The notes beneath the pieces were generated by a model. It was given only the letters and a program-made list of their open reading frames with translations. It searched no databases and had not been told where the DNA came from. Shown here piece after piece: positions 63,272 through 64,000 of a stretch of DNA of 64,000 bases (within the stretch, counting starts at the first letter, position 1; every line of letters begins with the position of its first letter). The translations under genes and the position numbers were made by a program. This DNA comes from Mariniflexile sp. AS56 (lineage in GTDB: Bacteria; Bacteroidota; Bacteroidia; Flavobacteriales; Flavobacteriaceae): positions 62,001 through 126,000 of the forward strand of contig NZ_JAUPED010000002.1 of assembly GCF_030552475.1 (NCBI RefSeq), read 5' to 3'.

Positions 63272-63307
63272 ATAATTGACAATTATCAATTGATAATTGT
63301 CAATTAT
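63272..63307. repeat. 36-base perfect palindrome after acs
   Basis: ATAATTGACAATTATCAA (63272-63289) is followed directly by its exact reverse complement (63290-63307). It covers the stop codon of the minus-strand exonuclease gene. It can form a long hairpin in either transcript and may act as a bidirectional 3' end. Confidence 0.85.
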
Positions 63308-63972
63308 CTTTCTAACAAATACCCCCAATTTAAATGTTTGCGTTTGTCTAAGCGCGAAACTATCTTTAGAAATACTAAAGCCGTAATTAAAGCATCACCC
63401 GTAGCGGTGTGCCTATCTACCATAGGGACGTTTAGTTCTTTACACAAATCATCTAAGGAATACATTTTTTCTTTTTCCCTGTAAATAATGTGGATGGATT
63501 TTTTATATAAAACGCCCGTATCAATAAACTTGTTTTTTAATTTGCCTAAACCATGTCTTGAAAGCATTTCGTTCATCATGTTACGGTCAAAATTAGCATG
63601 GTGCGCAATTAAAACATCGTTTTTTATATAAGCTAAAAAGGTTTTTATAGCTTCTAATTCCGATACTTTTTCTCTGGAACCTGTTTTCATTAGGCCATGT
63701 ATTTTAACTGTTTCGGGTTTGAAAACATCTTGTTCTAAATACAGTTCTAAACTATTATTTACCTGAATGGTTTTTCCAACAAAAGATACAGCGCCTATAG
63801 ATAATACGCGGTCTTCTTTTTTATCGAAGCCTGTAGTTTCCGTATCAAAGGCTATAAAACGGGTATTTGGAATGGTGTCACCTTTGTTTTTCTTTTTACT
63901 AAAAGTCTCGAGGTAGACGTTCCAAAAATCGGGAAAGCTTTGTTTTTTCTTAAATAACCAATTAAAATTCAT
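63304..63972 (-). CDS. DEDDh 3'-5' exonuclease (DnaQ-like)
   Basis: The 222-residue protein has exonuclease motifs I FDTETTG (Asp43, Glu45), II LIAHHANFD (Asp129), and III DRHTATGDAL (His188, Asp193), so all DEDDh residues are present. A basic N-terminal 30 residues precede the domain. It resembles DNA polymerase III epsilon but is short and stand-alone; similar proteins trim DNA or RNA in flavobacteria. The 3' end lies in the palindrome after acs. Confidence 0.92.
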   Translation of the reverse strand: MNFNWLFKKKQSFPDFWNVYLETFSKKKNKGDTIPNTRFIAFDTETTGFDKKEDRVLSIGAVSFVGKTIQVNNSLELYLEQDVFKPETVKIHGLMKTGSREKVSELEAIKTFLAYIKNDVLIAHHANFDRNMMNEMLSRHGLGKLKNKFIDTGVLYKKSIHIIYREKEKMYSLDDLCKELNVPMVDRHTATGDALITALVFLKIVSRLDKRKHLNWGYLLER

Positions 63973-64000
63973 GTGCTTATATGTTTAGTTTTAAGTTGGT

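Overview
The window looks like chromosome from a member of the Flavobacteriaceae (Bacteroidota), probably a marine gliding relative of Algibacter, Formosa or Winogradskyella; the genus cannot be fixed from sequence alone. Evidence: low G+C; promoters of the Bacteroidota type (TTG, about 19-20 bases, TAnnTTTG); almost no Shine-Dalgarno sequences; several TTG starts; type IX secretion and gliding genes (SprB-like adhesin with SprF/PorP, PorQ, GldF, GldG); exosortase XrtF with its partner; and a fused E1 alpha/beta 2-oxoacid dehydrogenase.

Layout. 1-6668: 3' part of a giant SprB-repeat surface protein with a type-B T9SS sorting domain, followed by its PorP/SprF partner. 6770-14484: MFS transporter, glutaminyl cyclotransferase lipoprotein, SRP RNA, short-chain dehydrogenase, a thioredoxin-fold lipoprotein lacking CxxC, a YbiT-like ABC-F ATPase behind a structured leader, and two small proteins. 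14579-22391 (minus strand): pheT, a VOC protein, exosortase XrtF and its partner, a hypothetical gene, DoxX, and the fused E1 dehydrogenase. 22565-30196 (minus strand): an M1-peptidase-like outer-membrane protein whose zinc site is gone, a LOG-family protein, uvrA, an RlpA-like protein and a small secreted protein. 30608-38396: small conserved proteins, gamma-glutamyltransferase, ACP phosphodiesterase, phosphoglucosamine mutase, DUF3124, MarC, DUF4256 and a lipid A-type acyltransferase. 38460-46324: rhomboid protease, lon, porQ, cmk, a Kbp-like LysM protein and rpsA with a structured leader. 46784-52290 (minus strand): gldF, an interposed BamE-like gene, gldG and dnaN, plus a monooxygenase-fold protein and an S-adenosylmethionine hydrolase. 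52443-55176: phoH, a small beta-barrel protein and purC. 55317-58595 (minus strand): an AT-rich orphan membrane protein, a NYN-domain protein, a TfoX-N protein and an acyltransferase. 59298-63972: a two-component sodium/solute symporter and acetyl-CoA synthetase, which make sense as an acetate uptake and activation unit, and a DnaQ-like exonuclease.

Most of the window is ordinary core genome. No CRISPR array, prophage, insertion sequence or tRNA was recognised. The points that stand out are: (a) the ABC-F protein, where the two degenerate motifs fall on the same composite ATP site and whose leader holds a nested hairpin and a 24-codon ORF; (b) a zinc-less M1-peptidase domain joined to an outer-membrane barrel; (c) a thioredoxin-fold lipoprotein whose CxxC cysteines are replaced; (d) an extra overlapping gene between gldF and gldG; and (e) a set of structured intergenic elements (17149, 31143, 41740, 61266, 63272) that look like dispersed flavobacterial repeats. 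All functional statements are from motif reading; no database search was run.
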